DNA of 25,675 nt from Desulfovibrio sp. Dsv1 (GCA_000403945.1 APFI01000326.1:1-25675), one strand, 5' to 3'. Shown: positions 14,874-23,692, counted from the stretch's first letter. Program-made: numbers and translations. Notes: generated by a model not told the origin, from the letters alone.

Positions 14874-16037
14874 TTACATGGCGTGGCCGGTTTCCAGCAG
14901 GGATATCTGGTCGTTCATGGCTTTTTTCAGCGGCGCGGGTAGGCCCATGATTTCCACATTGAGGAAGCCGCGCACGATGGTGGAGGCCGCTTCATCCCCG
15001 TCCAGGCCGCGCGCCATGAGGTATTCGATTTCCTCCTGGGCGATCTTGCCCACAGCGGCCTCGTGTGAAAGCTCCACCCCGTCCTGATTGCTATTCAGCT
15101 CCGGGATGGCGTGGATGCGCCCGCCGCCCATGATCAGGCCCTTGCATTCCAGATGTCCTTTGGCCGGGGCCGCCGCCGCGCCGATGTAGCCCCGGTTGAT
15201 CACCGCGCCGCCCGTGGTCAGCACGCGCGAGATGATTTCGCCGCGCGTGTCCGGGGCGTTGAGCTCAATGCGGTTGCCGCAGTCCACGTACGATCCAGAG
15301 GGGGCCACGATGACCGAATTGAAGCGGGCCACCGCGCCGGAGCCGACCAGCTCCATGAGCGGATACATCTGCAGGTCGCCCACGGGCTTGAGCAGGATGT
15401 AATTGTTCTGGAACACGCCCCCGGCTTCCACCCGTCCGGCTGAGCGCGGCCGCACCGTGGTGCTCTCGCCCCAGTTGTGGATCATGGTGAAGGTCAGCCT
15501 GCCACCCCTTTCCACATAGTATTCGGTAATGCCCAGATGGGCGGAGTCGCGCGCCTCGTGCGCGGTGGCGCAACCGCCCAGAATATGCAGTTTCGCGCCT
15601 TCCTCCACCACCACGATATTGTGGATGCTCTGGCCCGCGCCGTGCCCCTTGATAAACATACAGGATTGCACGGGCTCGGTCAGTTTGGCGCCCTTGCGCG
15701 CCCGCACGAAATAGCCTCCGTTCAGGTGCTCGTGCGCCATGCGGGTGAAATCATCCTTGTCCGGATTGAGCAGTTGCCAGTAATATTGCGGCAGACCGTC
15801 GTATTTTTCGAGGGCCGCGCGGATGTCCATAAGGTCCAGGCCTTCCTGGCGGGTTTCGCAGTGCACGCCCGCGTGGTTGAGCTGCATGAACGCGCCGCTG
15901 ACATGGCGGTCGTTGACGTCAATGCCCGCCAGCACCAGTCGTTCGCGGTCCTCGGCGGGCAAGCGGGTCAGGTCGTCGATGGGTGCGGCGTTTTCGCCGC
16001 CGCTGAAGGAAAAGCGGGAGAGATCCACAGTGCTCAT
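14874..16037 (-). CDS. SufB/SufD-family Fe-S cluster scaffold protein
   Basis: 387 residues. Right-handed beta-helix SufBD core: GAGQSIHNIVVVEEGAKLHI, ITEYYVERGGRLTFTMIHNW, ARFNSVIVAPSGSYVDCGNR, then GHLECKGLIMGGGRIHAIPE and VELSHEAAVGKIAQEEIEYL, the family's terminal block. It assembles Fe-S clusters with the ATPase SufC. ATG 16035-16037 overlaps the sufC stop (ATGA), so the two are translationally coupled. The longer frame from 16094 lies inside sufC and is discarded. Only one SufBD subunit is encoded here, as in minimal SufC-SufB systems; SufB versus SufD was not settled. Confidence 0.9.
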   Translation of the reverse strand: MSTVDLSRFSFSGGENAAPIDDLTRLPAEDRERLVLAGIDVNDRHVSGAFMQLNHAGVHCETRQEGLDLMDIRAALEKYDGLPQYYWQLLNPDKDDFTRMAHEHLNGGYFVRARKGAKLTEPVQSCMFIKGHGAGQSIHNIVVVEEGAKLHILGGCATAHEARDSAHLGITEYYVERGGRLTFTMIHNWGESTTVRPRSAGRVEAGGVFQNNYILLKPVGDLQMYPLMELVGSGAVARFNSVIVAPSGSYVDCGNRIELNAPDTRGEIISRVLTTGGAVINRGYIGAAAAPAKGHLECKGLIMGGGRIHAIPELNSNQDGVELSHEAAVGKIAQEEIEYLMARGLDGDEAASTIVRGFLNVEIMGLPAPLKKAMNDQISLLETGHAM

Positions 16038-16828
16038 AGGAGGGGCGCCTCCGCGATTTTGCCGTACATGTCCCCGGCTAGGCAGCGCAGGCATTCCTGG
16101 TAGCCGTGGTTGGCGATGTGATCGAGAATTTCGCGCGGCCGGGCCTCACAGCAGAGCTTGCCGTGGTACATGACCTGGCCCCGGTGCGCGTTGACGTATT
16201 CCAGAATGTGACCGGTGTGGGTGATGATCAGCCCGCTGGTGGAGCGCCGCCTCTCCCGCTCGCGCAGGGTGGCGCTACAGGCGCTGGGCACGCCGTCCAG
16301 CATCCGGCGCACGGTTTTGCCCACCAGAGTCATGTTTTCCAGGTCCACGCCGGATTCCGGCTCGTCGAAGAGCAGGAGGTCCGGCCGCTGGGCCATGAGT
16401 TGCAGCAGTTCCGAGCGCTTGATCTCGCCGCCGGAGAAACCCGCGTTGACGTCGCGGTCCAGAAACTGGTCGAAGTGCACCGTGCGGGCCATGGCCGGAA
16501 TGTCCATCTCCCGTCCCCGGCCGCAAAGTTCCACCAGTTTGCCCGTGGGCAGGCCGTGGATGGTGGGCGGCCGCTGGAAGGACATGCCGATGCCCAGGCG
16601 GGCCCGTTCGTGCATGGGCGCGCGGGTGATGTCCTTGCCTTTGAAAATGATTTGCCCCTGGGTGACTTCGTAGCCGGAAACGCCCATCAGGGTCATCAGC
16701 AGGGTGGTTTTGCCCGAACCGTTGGGCCCGAAAAGAATGAAGGTCTCGCCGGATTTGATGGTCAGGCCGATACCCTTGAGCACCGGCGTGCCCTGAACCG
16801 AGACGTGCAGATCATGGATTTCAAGCAT
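16034..16828 (-). CDS. sufC: SufC-type ABC ATPase
   Basis: 264 residues. Walker A GPNGSGKT at 34-41, ABC signature FSGGE at 131-135, Walker B LLLFDEP at 151-157 with E156 as catalytic base region, and switch His204 in IITH. FSGGEIKRSELLQL and DEPESGVD are characteristic of SufC, not of transport ATPases. A basic insert (RERERRR, about 189-195) precedes the His switch. It powers the SufBD scaffold. ATG at 16826-16828 with GGAGA upstream; it overlaps the preceding gene by 8 nt. Confidence 0.92.
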   Translation of the reverse strand: MLEIHDLHVSVQGTPVLKGIGLTIKSGETFILFGPNGSGKTTLLMTLMGVSGYEVTQGQIIFKGKDITRAPMHERARLGIGMSFQRPPTIHGLPTGKLVELCGRGREMDIPAMARTVHFDQFLDRDVNAGFSGGEIKRSELLQLMAQRPDLLLFDEPESGVDLENMTLVGKTVRRMLDGVPSACSATLRERERRRSTSGLIITHTGHILEYVNAHRGQVMYHGKLCCEARPREILDHIANHGYQECLRCLAGDMYGKIAEAPLL

Positions 16829-17147
16829 CGCTGTCTCCGTTTTCTTCAAGGTATTCCAGCACGGCATAGTGCACATGGTCCAGAATGTGGGTCAACTGGG
16901 AAATGCACTCGTCGCCCACAGCCCGGCCCAGCAAGTTGACGATGAAGGCCGCGCGCTTGGCGTTGACCAGGGCCGCGTAGCCCGGGTCCGTGCTGTAGGG
17001 AACGGCCCTGACGGCCTCGCTGAAGGCCGCCAGTTCCTCTTCGGTGACGTTTTTGATGGGCTGGGGCTCATTGTTGAGAAAGACCACGCCTCCCCGCAGC
17101 TCCAGCATGACCGCCTTGCCGTGCATATAGGCGATGCACACTTCCAT
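16821..17147 (-). CDS. unknown 108-residue protein leading the suf operon
   Basis: Begins MEVCIAYMHGKAVMLELRGG and ends YAVLEYLEENGDSDA. Central part is helical and lacks membrane segments. One Cys near each end (positions 4 and about 79) is not enough for an obvious cluster site. AAGG/GGGG sits just before the ATG. The stop overlaps the sufC start, so all three genes form one transcript. A role in Fe-S assembly or its regulation is inferred only from position; it is not Rrf2-like and has no helix-turn-helix that I recognise. Confidence 0.75.
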   Translation of the reverse strand: MEVCIAYMHGKAVMLELRGGVVFLNNEPQPIKNVTEEELAAFSEAVRAVPYSTDPGYAALVNAKRAAFIVNLLGRAVGDECISQLTHILDHVHYAVLEYLEENGDSDA

Positions 17148-17164
17148 ACCTTACCCCTTGCAAT

Positions 17165-17586
17165 ATCAATCTGGCCATATTCGCAAACTTGGCCCGCGCT
17201 GTCCAGTCCGGCGCGCCGTTATGCCTCGCGCGCAGCATGCCCAGTGCGCGCGTTTTGGCCGCGAAGGCGGTATGGATCTCCTCGCGCTTGTCGCCCGGAA
17301 TGAAGCCGAACGGGAGAGTGTTTTTTTCGCCGCCGGATGTTTTGAGGTGGATGCGGGCGTTGTTGCGCCACATTTCAGCCTCAAGGATGCCCGCACAGGG
17401 GATGCTCACAGGGGCGGACCACACGCCGGGCAACGCATTCCAGGCACCATTGTGCAGGGCGCAAACAGGCATGCTCTGGCGGCGTTTGCCGCTGGTCATG
17501 ACGGCGATGCCCGGCCCGGCCGCAAAGAAAGCCGAACCTGACCCGCCGCCGATGGAAAGAGGATAGAGAATCCGCGACCGCCCCAA
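17165..17586 (-). pseudogene. eroded coding region upstream of the suf operon
   Basis: One frame remains open, reading through MPVCALHNGAWNALPGVWSA, AGILEAEMWRNNARIHLKTS, GFIPGDKREEIHTAFAAKTR and TARAKFANMARLILQ. The pieces look like a real protein with a PH-like outer domain, but upstream the frame becomes low-quality and there is no ribosome site. A neighbouring frame shows ERLIGFLMLSLGAVADSL at 17580-17640. It may be a decayed membrane protein; family uncertain. It also runs into the 5' end of the suf operon. Confidence 0.35.
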
Positions 17587-17879
17587 GTGACAGCATAAGA
17601 AAGCCTATCAGGCGCTCGTCCGTGAAGTTATGGGCGATCAGCGGTGTTTCGGCGGACGCCGTGGAGGTTGTGTGCGTCGTTTCTTGCGCGGGCAAACTTG
17701 TGGGCGCGGCGGGGTTTCCCCGCTGTTCGCTATTGGTTCGGCTGGGGGCGCGGACCCGGCGGGCACTGTTTTCCCGGCCCGATGTCCTCGGCCGGGCGGG
17801 ACCACGGGATCGGGCGTTTTCGTCAGGCCGCGCGTATGCCCCGCGAAGCGGATACTGTATCTGCTCTGGAGGCAGCCGA

Positions 17880-18101
17880 TCATGCAGATCAGCCCGGCAG
17901 ACGCAAAAAAGGCACTGCCCGCGGCTCCGGCGATGCCCCGGGGCAACATGATCACACCCCGCCATAGATGCCGGAAAAGCAGCAGCATAACGGCGGCGAA
18001 GCCCCTGGCGAATATATCCCGCCCGTACCCCCGTTCATACCGCAGACGCCCGCGATCATAACCGGCAGACTGGAGGATCAGGCATGTCCGGATCTTTCCA
18101 T
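17880..18101 (-). pseudogene. possible PspC-like membrane protein remnant
   Basis: From ATG 18099-18101: MERSGHA, TGA, SSSLPVMIAGVCGMNGG. The MIAGVCG block recalls PspC family starts (MIAGVCGGLA). In another frame it goes on with YGRDIFARGFAAVMLLLFRH, LWRGVIMLPRGIAGAAGSAF and FASAGLICMIGC, a good transmembrane segment. A premature stop and a frameshift make it nonfunctional as read. The PspC label is tentative. Confidence 0.4.
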
Positions 18102-18197
18102 TGACACTCCCCCGTTGTTGCCGACAGCGTGGCATCACCGAAAAAGGAAGACCGTCATGCCACCGCCAGGCAGACAGCGAAGCCCCGGCGCGAAGAC

Positions 18198-18226
18198 TTG
18201 CGGCCGCGCCGCCTTTGGGCTAGCAT
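18198..18226 (+). promoter_or_regulatory. candidate hldD promoter
   Basis: TTGCGG (18198-18203), 17-bp spacer, TAGCAT (18221-18226), 18 bp before the start codon. A leader this short is unusual but possible; both boxes match partly. Confidence 0.3.
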
Positions 18227-18244
18227 GATTTTACGGAGGCCTTT

Positions 18245-19216
18245 ATGCACGTGATTACCGGGGGCGCGGGCTTTATCGGCAGCGCCCTGCTCTGGCAGTT
18301 GAACCATATGGATTTGGACGAAATCGTGGTGGTGGACAATCTGGCCAGCAGCGAGAAATGGCGTAATCTGGTCAAACGCCGCTATGTGGACTATCTGCGC
18401 CGCGACCGTTTTTACGATATGTTGCAACGCGACGCCCTGCCCTGGAAGATCTCGGCCGTGGTCCACTTGGGGGCCTGTTCCTCCACCACCGAGCGCGACG
18501 CGGATTTCCTGATGGAAAACAATTTTCACTACAGCCGCGATCTCTGCCGCTACGCACTGGACAAGGGCGCGCGCTTCGTCAATGCCAGTTCGGCGGCCAC
18601 ATACGGCGACGGTTCCTTGGGCTTCAGCGACGATCCGGTCCTGATCCCCCGGCTCGCGCCCCTGAACATGTACGGTTATTCCAAACAGCTCTTCGACCTC
18701 TGGCTGCTGCGCGAGAAGCTGTGCGGCGAGGTGGTCAGCCTGAAATTCTTCAATGTCTACGGTCCCAACGAATACCACAAGGGTTCCATGCAGAGCGTGG
18801 TGGTCAAGGCTCACCGCCAGATCCGGGAGTGCGGGCGGCTGGCGCTGTTCAAATCCGATGTGCCGGGTCTGGCCGACGGCGAGCAGAAGCGCGATTTTGT
18901 CTACGTCAAGGACTGCACGGCGCTGATGGCCTGGCTGCTGGAGCGCGGGGACGTCAACGGCATCCACAACGTGGGCACGGGCTCGGCCCGCAGCTTTAAC
19001 GAATTGGGCCGGGCCGTGTTTGCCGCCTTGGGGCGGGAATGCCGTATCGACTATGTGGATATGCCCGAAACGCTGCGCGGCAAATACCAGAATTACACCC
19101 GCGCCGACATGGATTGGCTGGCCCGCGCGGGCTGCCCTCTGGATTTCACCTCGCTGGAAGAGGGCGCGGCCGACTATGTGCGCAATTACCTGGAAAAAGA
19201 GGACTCCTATCTCTAA
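18245..19216 (+). CDS. hldD: ADP-glyceromanno-heptose 6-epimerase
   Basis: 323 residues, extended short-chain dehydrogenase. NADP-binding GGAGFIGS at 6-13; ASSAATYGDG at 114-123; catalytic Tyr143 and Lys147 in YGYSK; KFFNVYGPNEYHKGSMQSVV, typical of HldD; then KRDFVYVKD and the C-terminal KYQNYTRADMDWL. It converts ADP-D-glycero- to ADP-L-glycero-manno-heptose for the lipopolysaccharide inner core, so the organism is Gram-negative. GGAGG lies 7 nt before ATG. It stands alone; no other heptose gene is in the window. Confidence 0.93.
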   Translation: MHVITGGAGFIGSALLWQLNHMDLDEIVVVDNLASSEKWRNLVKRRYVDYLRRDRFYDMLQRDALPWKISAVVHLGACSSTTERDADFLMENNFHYSRDLCRYALDKGARFVNASSAATYGDGSLGFSDDPVLIPRLAPLNMYGYSKQLFDLWLLREKLCGEVVSLKFFNVYGPNEYHKGSMQSVVVKAHRQIRECGRLALFKSDVPGLADGEQKRDFVYVKDCTALMAWLLERGDVNGIHNVGTGSARSFNELGRAVFAALGRECRIDYVDMPETLRGKYQNYTRADMDWLARAGCPLDFTSLEEGAADYVRNYLEKEDSYL

Positions 19217-19240
19217 TGCAAGCGTCGAATCCGCCGATAT
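19214..19240 (+). promoter_or_regulatory. sigma28 (FliA)-type promoter of the chemoreceptor gene
   Basis: TAAT-N15-GCCGATAT against the consensus TAAA-N15-GCCGATAA: 3 of 4, exact spacing, 7 of 8. The -35 box contains the hldD stop codon. It ends 125 bp before the chemoreceptor ATG. Chemoreceptors are classic FliA targets. Confidence 0.7.
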
Positions 19241-19364
19241 CTTGCTCATAGATGAAGCCGTCTGATATTGTGGTTGGTTCACGATTATAGGGAAAATGTC
19301 CGGAGGGCGCGGGGGAGACGCTTCGCACTTCTGCCCGACCTGTCGTTCGACAACGAGGAAAAGT

Positions 19365-21392
19365 ATGCGTTTATCAATCGCGGGAAAACTCATCACGCTT
19401 ATTGTCGCGGCTGTGGTTCTGGCCAGCGCGGTAGTGCTTCTGGTGGCTATACGTCTTCTGGAACCTCCCTTGGAAGCCAGTATTGAGACTTTGACGAATC
19501 AGGGCAAAACGGCTGCGAGCGCCGTCTACAATGCCAACAGCGAGAAATTTTTGAGGGAAGCCCGGCTGATAGCCCAAAATCCCGACCTGATTGAAGCTGT
19601 GGTGCGGCGTGATCACGCCGCTGCCGCCGCCATCGGCAAAAAGTTGATGGATATGGCGGGATCGGAATTCATCGCCATCACCGATGAGAAGGGCATGGTG
19701 GTTGCCCGGGGTCATTCTCTGAAATACGGCGACGACCTCAGCAGTCAGGAAACCGTGAGAGCGGGCCTCCAGGGGAAATCCACAGTGGGCCTTGTCCCCG
19801 GCGCGCTGATCCCCTTCACCCTGCGTGCCGGCGCGCCCCTGATGCGTGACGGCAAGGTGGCGGGCACTGTGGGTATCGGCATTTCCCTGACCAGCGAAGC
19901 CTATGTGGACAGGCTGAAGAGGGAAACCGGCCTGGAAGTGACCATTTTCAATGGCGACGTCCGCGCCATGACCACCCTGATGCAGGACGGCAAGCGCATG
20001 ATCGGCACGCGCCTGTCAAACGCCGCCGTGTCCGAGGCCGTGCTGCAACGCGGGGAAACCGTCTTCAGCCGTCTGGAGCTTTTGGGCAAGCCCTTTAATG
20101 CGGTCTACTGGCCAATCCTGAACGCAGGGGGCAAGCCTGTGGGCATGCAATTTGTCGGCCAGTCGCTGGCGCCTATGGTCAAGGTGCGGCAGGAGGCTTT
20201 GCGCAACGCCCTGCTGGCCACAACGGGCATCACCCTGGTCTTCGCGCTGGCGGCCTTTATCATGGGCAGGCTGCTGGCCTCGCCCGTCAAGCGCATCACC
20301 GCCTATGCGGAGACCGTGGCCGACGGGAACCTGGACGCGTCGCTTTCGGTGCGGGCGCGGGATGAAATCGGCAGGCTGGCCGGGGCTCTGCATGTCATGG
20401 TGAAAACGCTCAAGACTCGTCTCGCCGAGGTCGGGGAACAGTCGGAACTGGCCCGACGGGAAACCGCCAAGGCCCAGGAAGCCATGAACATGGCCGAAGA
20501 GGCTCGCCACAGGGCCGAAAGCGCCCGGAGCGAGGGCATGCTGGCCGCCGCCGGGCGGTTGGAAGGCATGGTGGGAGTGGTCAGCTCCGTGGCCGCCGGC
20601 CTTGCCGCCCAGATTGGGAAATCCGAACGCGGCGCGGCGGAACAGGCCGCGCGGGTGACGGAAACCGCCACCGCCATGGAGGAAATGAACGCCACCGTGG
20701 CCGAAGTGGCCCGGAACGCGGGTTCCGCCTCGGAAATGTCCGCCGCCACGCGACAGCGGGCCGAGGCCGGGGCGCAGGTGGTTTCGCAGGCTGTGGACAG
20801 CATCCGCCGGGTGGAAAAACAGTCCCTGGAACTCAAGGACGGCATGCGGACGCTGTCGGAACAGGCCCAGTCCATTGACCGGATCATGGGTGTGATTTCG
20901 GATATCGCGGACCAGACCAACCTGCTGGCCCTTAACGCGGCCATTGAAGCGGCTCGCGCCGGCGAGGCCGGGCGCGGCTTCGCCGTGGTGGCGGACGAGG
21001 TGCGCAAGCTGGCCGAAAAAACCATGGCCTCCACCACGGATGTGGGCAACGCCATCCTGACCATTCAGCAGAGTGCCGGGCAGAGCGCGGACCAGGTCGA
21101 GGAAACCGTGCGGATTATCGGAGAGGCCACGGAGCTCGCCGGCAAATCCGGCGAGGCCCTGCAACAGATCGTTGAGATGGCCGATTCCACAGCCGATCAG
21201 GTGCGGGCCATCGCCACAGCCTCGGAGCAGCAGTCCGCCTCCAGCGAGGAAATCAACAATTCCGTTACCCAGGTCAACGCCATTGCCGGGGACACCTCGC
21301 GGGCCATGCGCGAAGCCGCCGGCGCGGTGGCGGAACTGGCGGATCAGGCGCGGGCGCTGACCGGCCTGATCGACAATATGAAGAAGGGCTAG
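19365..21392 (+). CDS. methyl-accepting chemotaxis protein, Cache-HAMP-MCP
   Basis: 675 residues. TM1 at about 8-32; periplasmic Cache-type sensor at 33-280 (FIAITDEKGMVVARGH, RAGAPLMRDGKVAGTVGIG); TM2 at about 283-305; HAMP to about 360 (SPVKRITAYAETVADGNL); a long coiled coil, then the signalling tip NLLALNAAIEAARAGEAG and GFAVVADEVRKLAEKT. It transmits ligand binding to CheA/CheW. The ligand is unknown. There is no C-terminal CheR/CheB pentapeptide. ATG 19365 is chosen (GAGGA upstream, start of TM1) over an upstream frame. The stop abuts an IS remnant, yet the C-terminal helix looks complete. Confidence 0.93.
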   Translation: MRLSIAGKLITLIVAAVVLASAVVLLVAIRLLEPPLEASIETLTNQGKTAASAVYNANSEKFLREARLIAQNPDLIEAVVRRDHAAAAAIGKKLMDMAGSEFIAITDEKGMVVARGHSLKYGDDLSSQETVRAGLQGKSTVGLVPGALIPFTLRAGAPLMRDGKVAGTVGIGISLTSEAYVDRLKRETGLEVTIFNGDVRAMTTLMQDGKRMIGTRLSNAAVSEAVLQRGETVFSRLELLGKPFNAVYWPILNAGGKPVGMQFVGQSLAPMVKVRQEALRNALLATTGITLVFALAAFIMGRLLASPVKRITAYAETVADGNLDASLSVRARDEIGRLAGALHVMVKTLKTRLAEVGEQSELARRETAKAQEAMNMAEEARHRAESARSEGMLAAAGRLEGMVGVVSSVAAGLAAQIGKSERGAAEQAARVTETATAMEEMNATVAEVARNAGSASEMSAATRQRAEAGAQVVSQAVDSIRRVEKQSLELKDGMRTLSEQAQSIDRIMGVISDIADQTNLLALNAAIEAARAGEAGRGFAVVADEVRKLAEKTMASTTDVGNAILTIQQSAGQSADQVEETVRIIGEATELAGKSGEALQQIVEMADSTADQVRAIATASEQQSASSEEINNSVTQVNAIAGDTSRAMREAAGAVAELADQARALTGLIDNMKKG

Positions 21393-21947
21393 CTGTAGAG
21401 TGTCAACACGCTGTTCCCGCTCCAAGAGAGTTTTGAGGCTGGAGGCTTTCCGCTAGGGGCCATGCGGGGACGCGGCAAACTGTAACATTGCGTCCAGACC
21501 GGCGGGGACGCTGTCCGCTTCCACGAGCGGGTATGCGTGCTTGCGTAAGCCCGCCCGTTCAAGGCCGTTCCGGTGAAGCGTTCCGCCTTGCCGTTAGTCT
21601 GGGGATGACAGGACCGTGCGCTCTTATGCTTTATGCCAGGGATCGCGACAGGCCTTTTGAACTTCCGCGGCATATAACAGGATCCGTTATCCGTCAGAAC
21701 GCGTTCCACCTTGATGCCGTATTCGGCGTGCCAGGCAACGGCAAACCATAAAAACCTCACTGCGGATTATTCCGCTGTTTCATCCGGCAAGACCGCCGCA
21801 TAGCCGTCTTGGAAGCGTCATCAATACAAACGTGGAAATACCTGCCATCTAGGGCGTTTCTCCGGACATATCCGCCCTTGGCGCAGAGTGAGCATGCGCT
21901 GGCTGAGGGCGAAAAGGCAATAGGGAACAGGTCGTTAGCGGTTCCAG
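21389..21947 (-). mobile_element. IS481-type insertion sequence remnant
   Basis: Minus-strand transposase fragments: HVCIDDASKTA (about 21810), shifted to GYAAVLPDETAE with a TAA, then VERVLTDNGSCY, CHPQTNGKAERFTGTALNG, and GKPPASKLSWSGNSVLTLYS with a stop at 21389. This is the DDE integrase core and C-terminus of IS481-like elements. The N-terminal half is deleted. CTGTTCCC (21411-21418) and GGGAACAG (21923-21930) are a matched pair near the ends, as expected of degraded terminal repeats. About 550 bp of an element normally about 1 kb. Confidence 0.75.
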
Positions 21948-22825
21948 AGGGCAAGCAGAGGCCGGGCCTGGAGCAGTTCCTCCAGGGGCATGTCCACTTT
22001 CTGCGCTCCGGCGGCTCCGGGAGCGGCCTGATAGGGCTGAAAGTTGATGCGGATGCCTTCGGGCGTGAGTGTCAGGCTGGAGAAATTTTCCACCAGGGGC
22101 GCGGTGCCGTCCCTGAGCGTCTGGGTCAGATAACCGCCGCCGAAACGGCGGGCCAGTTCCTGACGGGACCAGGCGGACATCAGGTTGAGGGCGGTTTCCG
22201 GCGCTTCAAACAGGTCCACCAGGCCGAGCCGCTGCCCTGTGATCAGGCTGTAATTGAGCGTCATGATGTCCAGATTGCCCGCGCCGCCGGTGTAGTTCCA
22301 GATTTCAAAGGTGATGCTCACCGCCGCGCCAGACGGCCAGGACACGCTGTAGGAACCCAGCAGTTCGAAAGCAGGGCCCGTGTCGTCGCCCCGGAGGCCG
22401 GGCGGGCCGAACACGCTGATGTCCAGATGTTCCTCAAAGGCGCAGGCAATGCCCGTGACCCATTGGCGGATATCCGCGTCAACGTCATTATTGCCCACAG
22501 AGGGGTAATTGATGCTGATTTCGGCCCTGCCGCCGGGTTCCGCCGGAGCGTCCGGCAGGGGGCGCTGGAGCAGGTGGTCAATAACCCCGGGCCGCCGCGA
22601 GCCGGAAATTTCGGCCGCTGCCGCTTCCTTGCCGGTGGGATCACCGGCAAGGCTGTCCGTCGGCGTGTCATCCGGGGGACTGGCCGGGGGCGGGGAAGCG
22701 GCGGCAAGAGCGCCGTTCAACACGTTGAACGTGACGGGCAGGGCCTGAGCTGTGGCTGTCGACATCCAGAAAAGCAGAGTTGGCAGAAGACAGCAAAATA
22801 CGCGAGGCATGGACAATGATCTCAT
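21935..22825 (-). CDS. secreted DUF3298-domain-like protein (paralogue 1)
   Basis: About 296 residues with an N-terminal signal peptide (FCCLLPTLLFWMSTATAQA), a low-complexity Pro/Ala linker, then a domain shared with the next gene: ISINYPSVGNNDVDADIRQW, VSITFEIWNYTGGAGNLDIM, GLVDLFEAPETALNLMSAWS and LTPEGIRINFQPYQ. This matches the RsiV/DUF3298 type of extracytoplasmic domain. Function unknown. The start is ambiguous among ATGs at 22846, 22825 and 22810; none has a strong ribosome site. The 22810 start aligns with the paralogue (MPRVFC, MSRVFC). The gene's 3' end touches the IS remnant. Confidence 0.72.
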   Translation of the reverse strand: MRSLSMPRVFCCLLPTLLFWMSTATAQALPVTFNVLNGALAAASPPPASPPDDTPTDSLAGDPTGKEAAAAEISGSRRPGVIDHLLQRPLPDAPAEPGGRAEISINYPSVGNNDVDADIRQWVTGIACAFEEHLDISVFGPPGLRGDDTGPAFELLGSYSVSWPSGAAVSITFEIWNYTGGAGNLDIMTLNYSLITGQRLGLVDLFEAPETALNLMSAWSRQELARRFGGGYLTQTLRDGTAPLVENFSSLTLTPEGIRINFQPYQAAPGAAGAQKVDMPLEELLQARPLLALWNR

Positions 22826-22858
22826 CACAGAGCACCCGCGGCCCATCCGGACGGCATG

Positions 22859-23692
22859 TCAGTGGCTGGAAACAGGGGTCTGCGGCCAGATCTGGGCTTC
22901 GGGACCGGCGGCGGCCAGTTCCGCCAGGGGCATGTCCACACGCTGCGGCCCGGCGGACCAGGGCGCGACCTGATAGGGCTGGAACTCGATGCGAAGGCCC
23001 TGAGACGTCAGAGTCAGATTGGCGAAATTACGCAGATCAGGGGCCACACCCTCCCGGATCATATCGTCATCCGCATCCTCGCCCAGAGAGTTGCTGAGTT
23101 CTTTCCGGGACCAGGCGGACATCAGCCGCAGGGCCTTTTCCGGATCCTTGAACATATCCGCCAGACTCAGGCGTCGTCCCGTGCGCAGGTCGTAATTCAG
23201 ACAGGTGATTTCCAGATTGCCGTGGGCGCCGCCGGTATAGCTGTAGACATTGAAGGTCACGCTGGCCACACCTTCGGACGGGCGCGAAAGTTCGAACATG
23301 CCGGTGAGATCCCACATGCCGTAACTGGTGGGCTTTTCACTGTCCGGGCCTTCGCCGGCCTTGCCCGTTTCTTCCTCATAAGCGTCCGCCACGCCCGCGG
23401 CCCAACGGCGGATGTCAGCATCCACAGCAGCCTGGTTCAGAACCGGATAGTACAGGCTGAGCGTCGGTTTGCCGTCGCCGCCGCGCTGGATGCGCTCATT
23501 GACCACGCCGGGGTACACGGCCTGTTCAGGCGCGCTGTTTTCCTCGTCCGGCGCGACGAAATCAGCCGGGGACGGTATTTCTTCGGCCGCCGCGCACAGC
23601 GACGGAGCCGCCGGAAAGCAGACGCATGCCAGCAGCGCGGCCAGCAGCCATCTCGCCGGCACCGGCGGGATATGGCAAAAAACGCGGGACAT
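22859..23692 (-). CDS. secreted DUF3298-domain-like protein (paralogue 2)
   Basis: 277 residues. Signal peptide WLLAALLACVCFPAAPSLCA, likely cut near AAA. The C-terminal domain parallels paralogue 1 block by block: SLYYPVLNQAAVDADIRRWA, VTFNVYSYTGGAHGNLEITC, SLADMFKDPEKALRLMSAWS and LTSQGLRIEFQPYQVAPW, here with the usual GGAHG intact (paralogue 1 has GGAGN). ATG 23690-23692 has AGAGGA 6 nt upstream. The two genes are 33 bp apart and form an operon from a tandem duplication. Probably periplasmic; role unknown. Confidence 0.8.
   Translation of the reverse strand: MSRVFCHIPPVPARWLLAALLACVCFPAAPSLCAAAEEIPSPADFVAPDEENSAPEQAVYPGVVNERIQRGGDGKPTLSLYYPVLNQAAVDADIRRWAAGVADAYEEETGKAGEGPDSEKPTSYGMWDLTGMFELSRPSEGVASVTFNVYSYTGGAHGNLEITCLNYDLRTGRRLSLADMFKDPEKALRLMSAWSRKELSNSLGEDADDDMIREGVAPDLRNFANLTLTSQGLRIEFQPYQVAPWSAGPQRVDMPLAELAAAGPEAQIWPQTPVSSH

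Noticed and set aside
17148..17200. IscR/Rrf2-type operator before the suf operon
   Set aside because: Only a loose GGCCA repeat is present; no match to known Fe-S operators.
18155..19396. 413-codon minus-strand frame opposite hldD
   Set aside because: Shadow of a clear epimerase gene.
20016..21425. 469-codon minus-strand frame opposite the chemoreceptor
   Set aside because: Shadow; the plus strand shows the full MCP architecture.
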